Source of the DNA: an uncultured Bacteroidia bacterium
GTDB taxonomy: Bacteria; Bacteroidota; Bacteroidia; Bacteroidales; CAJPTX01
Direction: 5' to 3'
DNA: 26,816 bases
Assembly: GCA_938038735.1 (NCBI GenBank)
Contig: CALHSW010000063.1
Coordinates: 1 to 26,816 of the forward strand
A model generated the notes under the pieces. The model was given only the letters and a program-made list of their open reading frames with translations, was not told where the DNA came from and did not search any database. Below, one piece after another: positions 6,020 through 14,903 of the stretch. Within the stretch, counting starts at the first letter, position 1. Every line of letters starts with the position of its first letter. The translations under genes were made by a program, and so were the position numbers.

Positions 6020-7825
6020 ATGACGTTCAAAACGAAGCGGTTGCGGCTGGGGGTGCGTTTGCGATGGCTGAAGGAGGAGCTGGTGAAACGGCTGCTACAG
6101 CTGGGACCGCGCCGCCACGTGCTGCTGGTGAGCTTTGTGGTGGGGGTGCTGTGCGGGCTGGCGGCGGTGCTGCTTAAAAACTTGGCGCATTGGACCCGTA
6201 CGTTGGTCAATACGTACATCGTCACCGACCTGCAGAGCCTATGGCTCCTGCTGCTGCCAGGGGTGGGCATACTAATCACATCGCTGTTTGTGCGCTACGT
6301 GGTGCGTGACGATATTGCGCACGGCGTAACGGAGATCCTCTACGCCATTTCGCGGCGCAAGAGCTACATAAAGTTTCATAATACCTACTCATCGGTTGTG
6401 TCGAGTAGCATCACGATAGGCTTCGGCGGATCGGTAGGGGCTGAGGCGCCAATCGTGCTAACGGGCGCAGCGATAGGGTCGAATGTGGGGCGTTTTTTTG
6501 GGGTGGATTTGAAGACGTTGACGTTGATGCTGGGGTGCGGGGCTGCGGCGGGGATCGCGGCGATATTCAAGGCGCCGCTGGCGGGGATGGTGTTCACGCT
6601 GGAGGTGCTTATGCTCGACCTCACGATGAGCTCCATTGTGCCGTTGCTCATCAGCGCGGTGTCGGCCACGATGGTATCGTTTTTCCTTCTAGGCGATGCC
6701 GCGCTGTTTCACTTCACGTATACCGTGCCGTTTGACTTGGCAAAGACGCCCTACTATATCATTCTAGGCGTTGTGATGGGCTTTCTCTCCCTCTACTTCA
6801 CGCGGATGGCGATGTGGGGCGAAAAGAAGTTCTCTGACGACAAGCATCCTTACCGCCGTTTTTTGGTTGGGGCAACCATGCTGGGAGTGCTAATCTACCT
6901 ATTTCCAGCGCTCTACGGGGAGGGGTACGATTCGATACAGGCCCTGTTTTCGGGGCATTCCGAGGAGCTCTTTGATCATAGCCCGCTGGAGCCGATGATG
7001 GGCAATAGGTGGACGGCGCTGCTGGTGCTGGGGGCGTTGGCTTTGGTGAAGGTGTTCGCCATGGCGGCCACGACCGGGGCGGGCGGCATCGGGGGTTCGT
7101 TCGCCCCTACGCTCTTCGTGGGGGGCGTAGGTGGGTACACGCTGGCGCAGATTTTGAATCACGGCTTTAATGCCGGCGTGGGGGTAGAGAATTTTGTGTT
7201 GGTGGGGATGGCGGGCACCATGGCGGGCGTGATGCATGCGCCGCTGCTGGGGATATTTTTAATTGCGGAACTCACAGAAGGGTACGTGCTGCTGATGCCC
7301 TTGATGATGACGGCGACAGTGTCGTATATCACGATAACCCAATTTGAGAGCCACTCCATCTACACGAAGCGGTTGGCGGCGCGCGGCGATTTGATAACGC
7401 ACCACAAGGATAAGGCGGTGCTAACGATGCTGGAGCTGCGAAAGGTGATAGAGACCGATTTGAAAACGGTGTTTCCGCAGGAGTCGCTGGGCGACCTGGT
7501 GAAGGTGGTGGCGCGGTCGCACCGTAACATCTTCCCTGTGGTTAACGAGAAGGGGGAACTGCTGGGGATAGTGCTGCTCGATGACATACGGTCGGCAATG
7601 TTCGATGCAGATAAGTATGAGAACTACTTCGTTAAGGATTTCATGACCATCCCCCCCGCGACGATTAATATCGACGAGGCGATGAACTCGGTGATGGGTA
7701 AATTTGAGGAGACCAATGCGTGGAATTTACCTGTGGTGGACGATGGGCGGTACGTGGGGTTCGTGTCGAAGGCTAAGATATTTTCAGCATACCGCGAAAC
7801 GCTGCAGCGGTTCTCGAATGAGTAG
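6020..7825 (+). CDS. ClC-family chloride channel/transporter with two CBS domains
   Basis: The 601-aa inner-membrane protein moves chloride or a related anion, either as a channel or as an anion/proton exchanger. About ten hydrophobic segments span roughly 30-430. Selectivity-filter motifs are visible: HGVTEIL near 100, GSVGAEAP near 137-144, which carries the gating glutamate (E142) in a variant of the usual GxEGP, and GGSFAPTLFVGG near 357. Two CBS domains follow (about 450-520 and 525-595, the second from MTIPPATINIDEAM), which in the family bind adenine nucleotides and regulate gating. PorT starts 53 bp downstream on the same strand and may be co-transcribed. Confidence 0.95.
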   Translation: MTFKTKRLRLGVRLRWLKEELVKRLLQLGPRRHVLLVSFVVGVLCGLAAVLLKNLAHWTRTLVNTYIVTDLQSLWLLLLPGVGILITSLFVRYVVRDDIAHGVTEILYAISRRKSYIKFHNTYSSVVSSSITIGFGGSVGAEAPIVLTGAAIGSNVGRFFGVDLKTLTLMLGCGAAAGIAAIFKAPLAGMVFTLEVLMLDLTMSSIVPLLISAVSATMVSFFLLGDAALFHFTYTVPFDLAKTPYYIILGVVMGFLSLYFTRMAMWGEKKFSDDKHPYRRFLVGATMLGVLIYLFPALYGEGYDSIQALFSGHSEELFDHSPLEPMMGNRWTALLVLGALALVKVFAMAATTGAGGIGGSFAPTLFVGGVGGYTLAQILNHGFNAGVGVENFVLVGMAGTMAGVMHAPLLGIFLIAELTEGYVLLMPLMMTATVSYITITQFESHSIYTKRLAARGDLITHHKDKAVLTMLELRKVIETDLKTVFPQESLGDLVKVVARSHRNIFPVVNEKGELLGIVLLDDIRSAMFDADKYENYFVKDFMTIPPATINIDEAMNSVMGKFEETNAWNLPVVDDGRYVGFVSKAKIFSAYRETLQRFSNE

Positions 7826-7878
7826 CTGCGGCACTAGGAATATAGTAAAAGGAAGAAAGAGACGATAGCGATAAGATT

Positions 7879-8640
7879 ATGAAGAGAATAGCACTGCTGG
7901 CACTGTCGTTGCTTGCGCTTGCGGCCGGGGAGGCGCAGGGGCAGAAGGTAAAGAAGCCGTGGAGCCAACAGCTCTACAGGCCTCGGAATGAGGCGCGGCC
8001 GGTGCGCTTTGGTATTGCGCTGAGCATGAATGTGCTTGACTTTAGGATAACCAACACGGCAGCCCCTGCGGCAGTGGGGGAGGGGGGCGAGGAGGGATGG
8101 TACTTCGCCACGGTGGATGGGCTGACGCCGGGCTTCAACGTGAATGCGCTGGTGCGGTTTCGCTTCACCGATGATTTCCATCTCCGGGTGCTGCCGGGCA
8201 TCTGCTTTGGGCAGCGCGATATATCGTTCTACCGCGTGATTCCGGGTAGCGAGCAGAACGGAACGCTGGCGCTGCAAACGCAGCTGGAGACAGCCTACAT
8301 TGAGATGCCAATACTCCTTTGCTACCAGGCGCTGCGCACCAGCAACGTGCGGCCGTACGTGGTGGCGGGCGTTAGCCCGCGGCTCGACGCGGCGGCGTTC
8401 AGGAAGCTAAAGGTGGAAAACAAACAGTACCTCCAGCTTAACCGCTACGACCTTGCCTACGAGATAGGGTTAGGTTGCGAATTCTACTTCACATACTTCA
8501 AGATGGCGCCGGAGTTCAAGTGGAGCGCAAGCGTGCTTCCGGGGCTTTCGAAGACTGTGGCGGAGGGGGGCGAGGCGTATCGCGCTGCGATAAAGGGGCT
8601 TACGGGGCAGGGCTTCGTTTTCTCGTTGATATTTGAGTAG
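7879..8640 (+). CDS. porT: Type IX secretion protein PorT
   Basis: The 253-aa protein has a signal peptide (MKRIALLALSLLALAAG, cleavage near AQGQ) and an eight-strand beta-barrel pattern. PorT landmarks include AYIEMPILLCYQ, RPYVVAGVSPRLD, LNRYDLAYEIGLGCEFYF and YFKMAPEFKWS. PorT is an outer-membrane component needed for T9SS function in Porphyromonas and Flavobacterium. Length fits the family. It follows the ClC gene by 53 bp with an A/G-rich stretch upstream but no obvious promoter of its own. Confidence 0.88.
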   Translation: MKRIALLALSLLALAAGEAQGQKVKKPWSQQLYRPRNEARPVRFGIALSMNVLDFRITNTAAPAAVGEGGEEGWYFATVDGLTPGFNVNALVRFRFTDDFHLRVLPGICFGQRDISFYRVIPGSEQNGTLALQTQLETAYIEMPILLCYQALRTSNVRPYVVAGVSPRLDAAAFRKLKVENKQYLQLNRYDLAYEIGLGCEFYFTYFKMAPEFKWSASVLPGLSKTVAEGGEAYRAAIKGLTGQGFVFSLIFE

Positions 8641-8713
8641 GGCGTGTCATCAGTTTGGCACGATGTTTGGGTGTACTAGGGGCGTAAGTCAAACTAAAAA
8701 AAGTATAGACAAG

Positions 8714-9103
8714 ATGAAGAGGACGAGTGCATTGGTGGTAGTGCTGCTGGCGGTGGCCGCAGTGGCGATGGTAGGCTTTAGCAGCTGCAAAAAGGAGCGC
8801 AATAAGTCAAAGCTTCTCATTAAGAAGTGGACGATTGAGAAGGTGGAGTTCTTAGGTGGCGATGTTACTGGAGCGTTCAAAGGAGCAACCTTTGATTTTA
8901 AGAGTGATGGGAAATATGTGATGACCTACAAGGATAGCGAGGAGACAGGACCTCTCACTCGGGTTCTTCCGAAAGAAGGTGGGTGGAATATGGCAGAGGA
9001 TGGGTCGTGGGTGAAGCTCAATGGGGTGAAGTATACCATTGAGGAAGAGAGTGATTGGACTCGTATTCATCTGAATGGTCCTGTTAAGCTTACGCTGAAG
9101 TAA
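8714..9103 (+). CDS. Small lipocalin-like lipoprotein
   Basis: Start is set at the ATG at 8714, giving MKRTSALVVVLLAVAAVAM and a lipobox ending GFSSC, so the 129-aa protein is a likely lipoprotein anchored after that Cys. An open frame extends upstream to 8633 but would bury the signal peptide. The mature part (KLLIKKWTIEKVEF, FDFKSDGKYVMTY, GGWNMAEDGSWVKL) has the W/T-rich beta pattern of Bacteroidota lipocalin-like domains, often called DUF4923 or lipocalin_4; the exact family is uncertain. Ligand and role are unknown. A strong terminator follows. Confidence 0.8.
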   Translation: MKRTSALVVVLLAVAAVAMVGFSSCKKERNKSKLLIKKWTIEKVEFLGGDVTGAFKGATFDFKSDGKYVMTYKDSEETGPLTRVLPKEGGWNMAEDGSWVKLNGVKYTIEEESDWTRIHLNGPVKLTLK

Positions 9104-9121
9104 GAATTTGGGAAAATAGCG

Positions 9122-9162
9122 AAGGGCGGGGCTAGACTTGCGGGTCTAGCCCCGCCTTTTTT
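9122..9162 (+). terminator. Intrinsic terminator after the lipocalin-like gene
   Basis: A perfect 13-bp stem (9125-9137 with 9144-9156) with a 6-nt loop is followed by six T. It ends the ClC-porT-lipoprotein stretch. Confidence 0.92.
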
Positions 9163-9184
9163 ATGCAGAGCAAGCGAAAAGGAT

Positions 9185-9192
9185 TAACTTTG
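9185..9192 (+). promoter_or_regulatory. -7 box for the EamA gene
   Basis: TAACTTTG is an exact match to TAnnTTTG and lies 35 bp before the ATG at 9228. The expected -33 position falls on the tail of the preceding terminator and is T-rich rather than a clean TTTG. Confidence 0.55.
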
Positions 9193-9227
9193 CGGGGTGT
9201 GAAGTAAAACGAAAGGATTTAGCCAAT

Positions 9228-10190
9228 ATGCGTTTGCTACGAGTGAAGCGGGGAAGGGGTATCGCCTACGCAATAATATCGGGGATGAGCTTTGGGTTCA
9301 TCCCCCTTTTTACCCTGCAAGCTGTGCATGAGGGGTATACCACGTTCTCGATTCTCACCTATCGGTTTGGGATATCCGCATTGCTGTTCGGCGCGATGCT
9401 CCTCATCCAGCGGGTGCGGGTCCATATCAGCCTGCGGCAGCTGCTAGAGCTACTGGCGCTAAGCGTGCTGTGCTACGGAGGGTCTGCCTACTTCTTAGTG
9501 CAGGCGTACCACTACATACCGTCGGGGATAGCAACGACGATCAATTTTCTTTTCCCCGTGATCGTGGCGCTCATCATGCGCTTCGTGTATGGGGAGCATC
9601 TCCGCTGGCTCGTGTGGGCGGCGATAGCACTTTCACTCCTCGGTGTTGGGATGCTTTCGTGGAGCGATGGGGGAGTGCTAAACCTGCGTGGGATAAGCTA
9701 CGCCATGGGAACCGCGGTGTGCTACGGGCTGTACGTAGTGGGGTTGAACAAGCTCACCGTGCGCAGCCTCCCGGGGAGGATAGTGACCTTTTTTGTTCTC
9801 CTGTTCACAGCTATTTTCTTCTTCACCCTGGGGATGGTGCAAGGCGGCATAACGCCTATAGGAAGCACGGAGATTTTGGTTGATTTTGTGCTGCTATCGT
9901 TGGTAGCAACGATGATTTCTAACTATACGCTCGTGTTGAGCGTGCAGTCGATAGGGTCCACGATGGCATCGGTACTGGGGAGCGTGGAGCCGTTGACGGC
10001 ATTGGGGATTGGGGTGTTTTTGCTGGGGGAGTCGCTCACGGCGGTGCAGGTGCTTGGGGCAGTGGTGGTGGTGCTGTCGGTGGCGTTGGTAGTTGTGGGA
10101 AACAAGCCGGTGGATCGGCCGCCCGATACGCCGATAGAAGTGCCGGGCGTGGCTGCCTTAGGGAAGCGCAAGGGCGATCGCGGGGTATGA
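9228..10190 (+). CDS. EamA/DMT-family transporter
   Basis: The 320-aa inner-membrane protein has ten predicted helices arranged as two EamA repeats (about 8-145 and 150-292). Family signatures include the N-terminal GMSFGFIPLF helix, the YHYIPSGIATTINFLFPVIV segment closing repeat one, and LGSVEPLTALGIGVFLLGE in repeat two. Members export amino acids, metabolites or nucleotide precursors; the substrate cannot be inferred. The hydrophilic C-terminal tail (about 295-320) is longer than a minimal DMT protein. The copper ATPase starts 59 bp later on the same strand, so a shared transcript is possible. Confidence 0.92.
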   Translation: MRLLRVKRGRGIAYAIISGMSFGFIPLFTLQAVHEGYTTFSILTYRFGISALLFGAMLLIQRVRVHISLRQLLELLALSVLCYGGSAYFLVQAYHYIPSGIATTINFLFPVIVALIMRFVYGEHLRWLVWAAIALSLLGVGMLSWSDGGVLNLRGISYAMGTAVCYGLYVVGLNKLTVRSLPGRIVTFFVLLFTAIFFFTLGMVQGGITPIGSTEILVDFVLLSLVATMISNYTLVLSVQSIGSTMASVLGSVEPLTALGIGVFLLGESLTAVQVLGAVVVVLSVALVVVGNKPVDRPPDTPIEVPGVAALGKRKGDRGV

Positions 10191-10249
10191 AAACAAACCG
10201 TAGGGGGGCTGCGTTAACGAAGTAAAGACTAGTTATCGAGGCAAAGACT

Positions 10250-12460
10250 ATGGGAAAAGTACGAAAGGTGTATGCGGTGGGAGGAATGCACTGCGCGGGT
10301 TGCGCATCGCGCGTGGAGGATGCGCTGCGCGGGTGTGTGGGGGTAGAGTCGGCAGGCGTGAACCTGACCACAGCGCGGGCATGGGTGGTGTTTGAGGAGA
10401 ATGCGGGGCGAGAGGAGAAGCTGAGGGAGGCGGTGGAGGAGGCAGGGTTTAGGCTAGAAGTAGCCCCGCGCTTTGAGGTGCAGGATGGAGCACATGAACA
10501 GGTGAAGGCTGCCCGGCTGCGCTTTTTGATTGCGCTGGGCGGAGCGCTGGGCGTGATGGCACTTGGATGGATAGGTGGTATGCGCGTAGAGGGGTTGGGT
10601 TGGCGGTGGTGGGTACAGTTGCTACAGGGGGTGCTTGCGGGGGCAGTGGTGCTGTATGCAGGGAGGGAGTTCCACATTGGTGCGGCGAGGCTCATGCGGC
10701 ATGGGGGTATGAGCATGGACACGTTGGTGTCGTTGAGTACGTTGGTGTCGCTGGGGTATAGCGTAACGGTGCTGGTGCTTTCAGGCATTTGGGGAAGATG
10801 CTGGGGGTGGAGTCTCTATTTTGACTCGGCGGCGATGATCGTGGCGTTCATCCTGCTTGGGCGTTGGCTGGAGAGCAGGGCGAAGCGGCAGGCCAATGGG
10901 GCGTTAGTGGATTTGATGGGGCTACAGCCGCAGCGTGTGATGCGCGTGGAGGAAGGGGGCGTGGTGGAGGTGCCGCTAGAGGACGTGGTGGTGGGCGATA
11001 GGCTGTTGGTGCGGGTGGGGATGCGCGTGCCGGTTGATGGGGTGGTGCTAGAGGGTGCGGTGAGCGTTGATGAGAGCAGCATAACGGGGGAGAGCATACC
11101 GTCGCGGCGTGGCGAGGGGGAGAGGGTGTACGCAGGAACGATGGTGCAGCAGGGAAGCGTAACGATTCAAGCGCAAGGAATAGGTAAAGAGAGCGTTTTC
11201 GGGAGAATAGTGGAGAGCGTGGAGGCGGCGCAGGGGAGTAAGGCACCGGTGCAGCGGCTTGCGGATAGGGTGGCGAGTCGCTTTGTGCCGCTAGTGCTGG
11301 CAGCTGCGCTGCTGGCGTTAGCGGGGTGGTTTGCATTTGGAGGAGAAGAGGGTTTGCCGCGAGGTATAGTGGCCGCGATAGCGGTGCTGGCGGTGGCATG
11401 CCCATGCGCCATGGGGTTGGCAACGCCTACAGCTATGGCGGTGGCGATAGGGAGGGCGGCGAAGGAGCATATACTGATACGAGATGCCGCGGGGTTACAG
11501 AAGATGAGCGAGGTGACCGACGTGGCGTTTGATAAAACGGGAACGCTCACCGAGGGGCGTGCACGGGTGGAGGAGGCGTTGTGGTTGGTAGACGAAGATG
11601 GGACGCAACAGCAGGGGATGGCACTACTGCGTGGGCTGGAGCAAGGGAGTCGCCATCCGTTGGCGGGGGCGGTGCTGGAGTGGTGCGGCGAGGGGGATGT
11701 GGCGAAGGTAGAGGGGCTAGAGGATGTTCCAGGCTATGGCGTTAAAGGGAGCTACAAAGGGGAAGCGTGCGGGGTGGGGAGCGTTGCCCTGCTCAAAGAG
11801 GCTGGGGTGTCGCTGGGGGAGGAGGAGCAGAGAGCCGCGACGTGGAGTGCAGCAGGGAGCGCAGTGGTGTGTTTGTACATGGGGCGCGCAGTGGTGCTGT
11901 TGCTACGCCTGACAGATTCGGCGCGCGAGAGTGCTATTCAGACGGTGCGTACGCTCAACGGAATGGGCAAAGCCACGCACCTCCTTACAGGGGACAGCCT
12001 TGGCGCGGCGCGGCGCGTGGCGGTGGAGTTAGGGATAAAGGAGGCGCACGCCGGGCTGCTGCCGCAGGATAAGCAAACGACAGTGGCGGCGCTACAGGCG
12101 GAGGGTAAGGTGGTGGCGATGGTGGGGGATGGTATTAACGATACGCAGGCGTTGGTACAGGCTGACGTGGGGATAGCCATGGGGAGTGGGGCGGATGTCG
12201 CGATGGGTGTGGCGGATATAACGTTGGTTACGGGTGATATAGGAGTGCTGCTGAAAGCGATGCAATTGAGTAAGCAGACCATGCGCGTAGCGCGGCAGAA
12301 CCTCTTTTGGGCATTTTTCTACAATGCGTTGGCGATTCCCCTCGCCGCGGGGGTTCTTTACCCATTGGTGGGTTGGCAGTTTGACCCCATGGTGGGTGCG
12401 TTGGCGATGGCAATGAGTTCAGTAAGCGTGGTGACCAACAGCTTGAGGCTGAGAAAATAG
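10250..12460 (+). CDS. copA: Copper-exporting P1B-type ATPase
   Basis: The 736-aa pump uses ATP to export copper (probably Cu+) across the inner membrane. One N-terminal heavy-metal domain carries GMHCAGC (12-18). The core follows in order: TGES actuator loop (279-282), CPC metal site in the membrane (C384-P385-C386), phosphorylation motif DKTGTLT (D428), the P1B-type HP dipeptide (H469-P470), and GDGIND hinge (626-631). CPC together with the Cys-x-x-Cys HMA domain points to copper or silver rather than zinc. The hexapeptide protein begins 9 bp after the stop, so the two are co-transcribed. No copper-sensing regulator is adjacent. Confidence 0.95.
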   Translation: MGKVRKVYAVGGMHCAGCASRVEDALRGCVGVESAGVNLTTARAWVVFEENAGREEKLREAVEEAGFRLEVAPRFEVQDGAHEQVKAARLRFLIALGGALGVMALGWIGGMRVEGLGWRWWVQLLQGVLAGAVVLYAGREFHIGAARLMRHGGMSMDTLVSLSTLVSLGYSVTVLVLSGIWGRCWGWSLYFDSAAMIVAFILLGRWLESRAKRQANGALVDLMGLQPQRVMRVEEGGVVEVPLEDVVVGDRLLVRVGMRVPVDGVVLEGAVSVDESSITGESIPSRRGEGERVYAGTMVQQGSVTIQAQGIGKESVFGRIVESVEAAQGSKAPVQRLADRVASRFVPLVLAAALLALAGWFAFGGEEGLPRGIVAAIAVLAVACPCAMGLATPTAMAVAIGRAAKEHILIRDAAGLQKMSEVTDVAFDKTGTLTEGRARVEEALWLVDEDGTQQQGMALLRGLEQGSRHPLAGAVLEWCGEGDVAKVEGLEDVPGYGVKGSYKGEACGVGSVALLKEAGVSLGEEEQRAATWSAAGSAVVCLYMGRAVVLLLRLTDSARESAIQTVRTLNGMGKATHLLTGDSLGAARRVAVELGIKEAHAGLLPQDKQTTVAALQAEGKVVAMVGDGINDTQALVQADVGIAMGSGADVAMGVADITLVTGDIGVLLKAMQLSKQTMRVARQNLFWAFFYNALAIPLAAGVLYPLVGWQFDPMVGALAMAMSSVSVVTNSLRLRK

Positions 12461-12469
12461 GAGTAAGAG

Positions 12470-12982
12470 ATGGCACATATAATTACTGTGCGAGGAAAGA
12501 CCCCGAGGGTGGGGAAGAATTGTTTTTTAGCGGAGACGGCGGTGCTGATAGGGGATGTGGAGATAGGGGATGATTGTAGTATATGGTACGGCGCAGTGCT
12601 CCGCGGCGATGTAAATCCGATACGTATAGGGAATGGAGTAAACATACAAGACAATGCGGTGCTGCATACGCTCTACGAGAAGTCGGTGGTGGAACTGGGT
12701 GATGATGTATCGGTGGGGCATAACGCCACGGTGCATGGGGCAAGGGTGGGGCGCGGGAGCTTGGTGGGGATGGGAGCCGTACTGCTCGATTACGTGGAGG
12801 TTGGCGAGGGGGCTCTAGTGGCCGCTGGGGCGGTAGTGTCGCCGCGCACGATAGTGCCGGCACGAACGCTATGGGCTGGCGTGCCGGCGAGGCAAGTGAA
12901 GGAGCTGACCGAGGAGCAGTCGAGAGAGATGGCAACGGCAACGGCTGCTGGGTATAAGATGTACGCTGAGTGGTATAAGTAG
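12470..12982 (+). CDS. Gamma-carbonic-anhydrase-like hexapeptide-repeat protein
   Basis: The 170-aa protein folds as a left-handed beta-helix built from hexapeptide repeats (IGDVEIGDDCSIWYGAVLRG and so on). The three metal-binding histidines of gamma-class carbonic anhydrases are present at H66, H84 and H89 in the contexts VLHTL and GHNATVHG, so it may bind zinc or iron as a trimer. Many family members (YrdA/PaaY-like) show little or no carbonic anhydrase activity, and the reaction here is uncertain. It starts 9 bp after copA, with GGAG-type ribosome site in between. Confidence 0.93.
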   Translation: MAHIITVRGKTPRVGKNCFLAETAVLIGDVEIGDDCSIWYGAVLRGDVNPIRIGNGVNIQDNAVLHTLYEKSVVELGDDVSVGHNATVHGARVGRGSLVGMGAVLLDYVEVGEGALVAAGAVVSPRTIVPARTLWAGVPARQVKELTEEQSREMATATAAGYKMYAEWYK

Positions 12983-13070
12983 GGTATAAAATGAGAGGGA
13001 ATAGGTGCGGGGAAGGTGTGTGTAGATAAAAAAACTGAAGGGAGCTTTGTGCGCGGGAAGAGGGGAAACT

Positions 13071-14843
13071 ATGATGCGAAAATCACAACTAGACAATAGA
13101 AAAGAATATATGTTGGGGAATTCAGGGCGAGGAGGGTTGAGAATAGGGGTTAGAGCCCAAATGCTATTTCGGAGCGTATGGATGTTACTATTCATAGCGG
13201 TGCTGGCGGTGGTGTCGTATGTGTCAATGCATAGGATGGACGACATATCTGCATCGTTGAATGGGATGCTGCAGGTGAATACCGATCTAGGGGTGTCGCA
13301 GCGAGCCATTGAAGGGTTCTTTGCCTTTGGGGATACAGCGCTGTACGAAGAGGCTTCGCAGGGTATTGATAATGCTATAGCGTTGAGCGATAGGAGCATG
13401 TCGGCACTGGCATTGCGCGGCGTGGCGGATACGATAGTTAATGGGGTTGGGGAGGCGTTGCATGGATTGCGTAGGGATTATGACACGATATGGCCCCTAC
13501 GGCATCGAGTGGATGAGGAGCGGGCGGTGAGCGATTCGGTGTTGCTTGAGTTAAAGGGGTGCTTGAGAGCGGAGGCACCAATGCAGATGCAGCTATTGAT
13601 GGTGGATGCAGAGACGTACTACCAACAGGCGGTGCGGACCTGGACGCGAAAGGACTTTGACTCGGTGCTGAGCGTACTTAACCGTATGCAGCAAGAGTCG
13701 GCAGGGGCGGGGCAGTCGTGTAGAGATTTGCTCAAGGTCTACCAGACGCACTGCGCCGAGCTGGGGCGAGTGTCGGTACTGCACGTTGCGTATGAGATGG
13801 ATGTGCGAAACAAAGTATCACAGGCAACAGAGGGACTGTTGGTAACGGCGGCTGCTGCGAAGGCTTTAAGTCATGGAACGGCGGTGCGTGCCAATGTGGT
13901 ATTGGTGGGCAGTGTAGGAGTGATAGCTTTGCTGAGCGTGCTGTTGATATGGCTACAGGCTGAAGTGTTTAGTCGTTCTTTACTGAAAGTGCGAGGGCAG
14001 CTGCGGGGCGTAGCGGGAGGGGATTTGACCTATGAAGAGCCTGGTAGTGAGAAGGTTTTCAATCGTCTAGATGAGTTTGGAGATGTCATGAAGGGGCTTC
14101 GCAGCATGCAAGAGGGGCTAAAGGGGATGATAGTGCGGGTGCGGGAGTCGGCAAACCAGATTGATGGGGCTAGCAAGTCGGTTTATAGCCATGCAGATGA
14201 GCTTCGTCAGCAGGCGATGGTTCAGGCCGTGCAAGCGGAGCAGTCAGTGAACTCTATGACGGTGGTTTCTGATAAAATACACCTCAATTCAGATTATGCG
14301 CAGGAGTCAAAAAGGATAGCCCTTGACAATCAAAAGGCGATGGCGGCGTTTAGTGAGAGTGCGGCGGCGAGCGATGCGGCGCTACAAGAGATTGCGCACA
14401 TGATGGGTGTAATCAATGGCGTTGCGCAGCAAACGAATATATTGGCGCTGAATGCGGCTGTAGAGGCTGCGCGGGCTGGCGAGTCGGGGCGTGGCTTTGC
14501 CGTAGTGGCGGGCGAGGTTCGGAAGTTGGCGGAGCGGAGCGGTGCTGCGGCGCAAAAGGTTGGAGAGCTAGTAGATAATGCGCAGCGGGCGAGCGATAGA
14601 TTTACCCAGGAGATGCAGTCTGTATTGCCCAAGATAGCGGAGTCGGTAGAGCTGTCCGAAAAGGTGGCAGCAATGGGCGATGATCAGCTGGTGGAGGTGC
14701 AAAAGATAGCGAAGCAAGTATCGCTACTTAGCGAGCAGTCGCAAGCGAATTCGGATATGAGTTATCAGCTCGCTGAGCAGTCGGAGGCGTTGGCAAAGGC
14801 GTCAGCGGATATGCTTGAGGTGATAGGGCTTTTCAAGGGATAA
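13071..14843 (+). CDS. Methyl-accepting chemotaxis protein
   Basis: Start is placed at the ATG at 13071, preceded by GAGGGGAA; a TTG-initiated extension to 13047 is unlikely. The 590-aa receptor has TM1 near 31-53, a helical extracytoplasmic sensor region of about 220 residues, TM2 near 276-297, a HAMP domain (about 298-350) and a cytoplasmic signalling coiled coil. The kinase-contact hairpin is intact: QQTNILALNAAVEAARAG within about 448-490, followed by GRGFAVVAGEVRKLAERS. There is no C-terminal CheR-docking pentapeptide. No cheA, cheW or motility gene is nearby. Ligand is unknown. Confidence 0.93.
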   Translation: MMRKSQLDNRKEYMLGNSGRGGLRIGVRAQMLFRSVWMLLFIAVLAVVSYVSMHRMDDISASLNGMLQVNTDLGVSQRAIEGFFAFGDTALYEEASQGIDNAIALSDRSMSALALRGVADTIVNGVGEALHGLRRDYDTIWPLRHRVDEERAVSDSVLLELKGCLRAEAPMQMQLLMVDAETYYQQAVRTWTRKDFDSVLSVLNRMQQESAGAGQSCRDLLKVYQTHCAELGRVSVLHVAYEMDVRNKVSQATEGLLVTAAAAKALSHGTAVRANVVLVGSVGVIALLSVLLIWLQAEVFSRSLLKVRGQLRGVAGGDLTYEEPGSEKVFNRLDEFGDVMKGLRSMQEGLKGMIVRVRESANQIDGASKSVYSHADELRQQAMVQAVQAEQSVNSMTVVSDKIHLNSDYAQESKRIALDNQKAMAAFSESAAASDAALQEIAHMMGVINGVAQQTNILALNAAVEAARAGESGRGFAVVAGEVRKLAERSGAAAQKVGELVDNAQRASDRFTQEMQSVLPKIAESVELSEKVAAMGDDQLVEVQKIAKQVSLLSEQSQANSDMSYQLAEQSEALAKASADMLEVIGLFKG

Positions 14844-14879
14844 AGAATGGGGCTGCCTCTACGGCACGCCCCCATTCTA
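14844..14879. terminator. Hairpin between convergent genes
   Basis: AGAATGGGG (14844-14852) pairs with CCCCATTCT (14870-14878), and TGCC/GGCA (14854-14857, 14863-14866) pair inside the loop. It sits between the chemoreceptor stop and the stop of the convergent zinc-ribbon gene and could serve both, although neither strand has a long T run. Confidence 0.6.
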
Positions 14880-14903
14880 CTATGCCCAGCCCTGGCTGTT
14901 TAA

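Noticed and set aside
7834..8277. 147-codon minus-strand frame opposite porT
   Set aside because: It lies antisense to porT, which has a signal peptide and family motifs; the antisense product looks like no protein family.
13047..13070. TTG-initiated extension of the chemoreceptor
   Set aside because: The ATG at 13071 has a purine-rich ribosome site (GAGGGGAA), while the extension has none.
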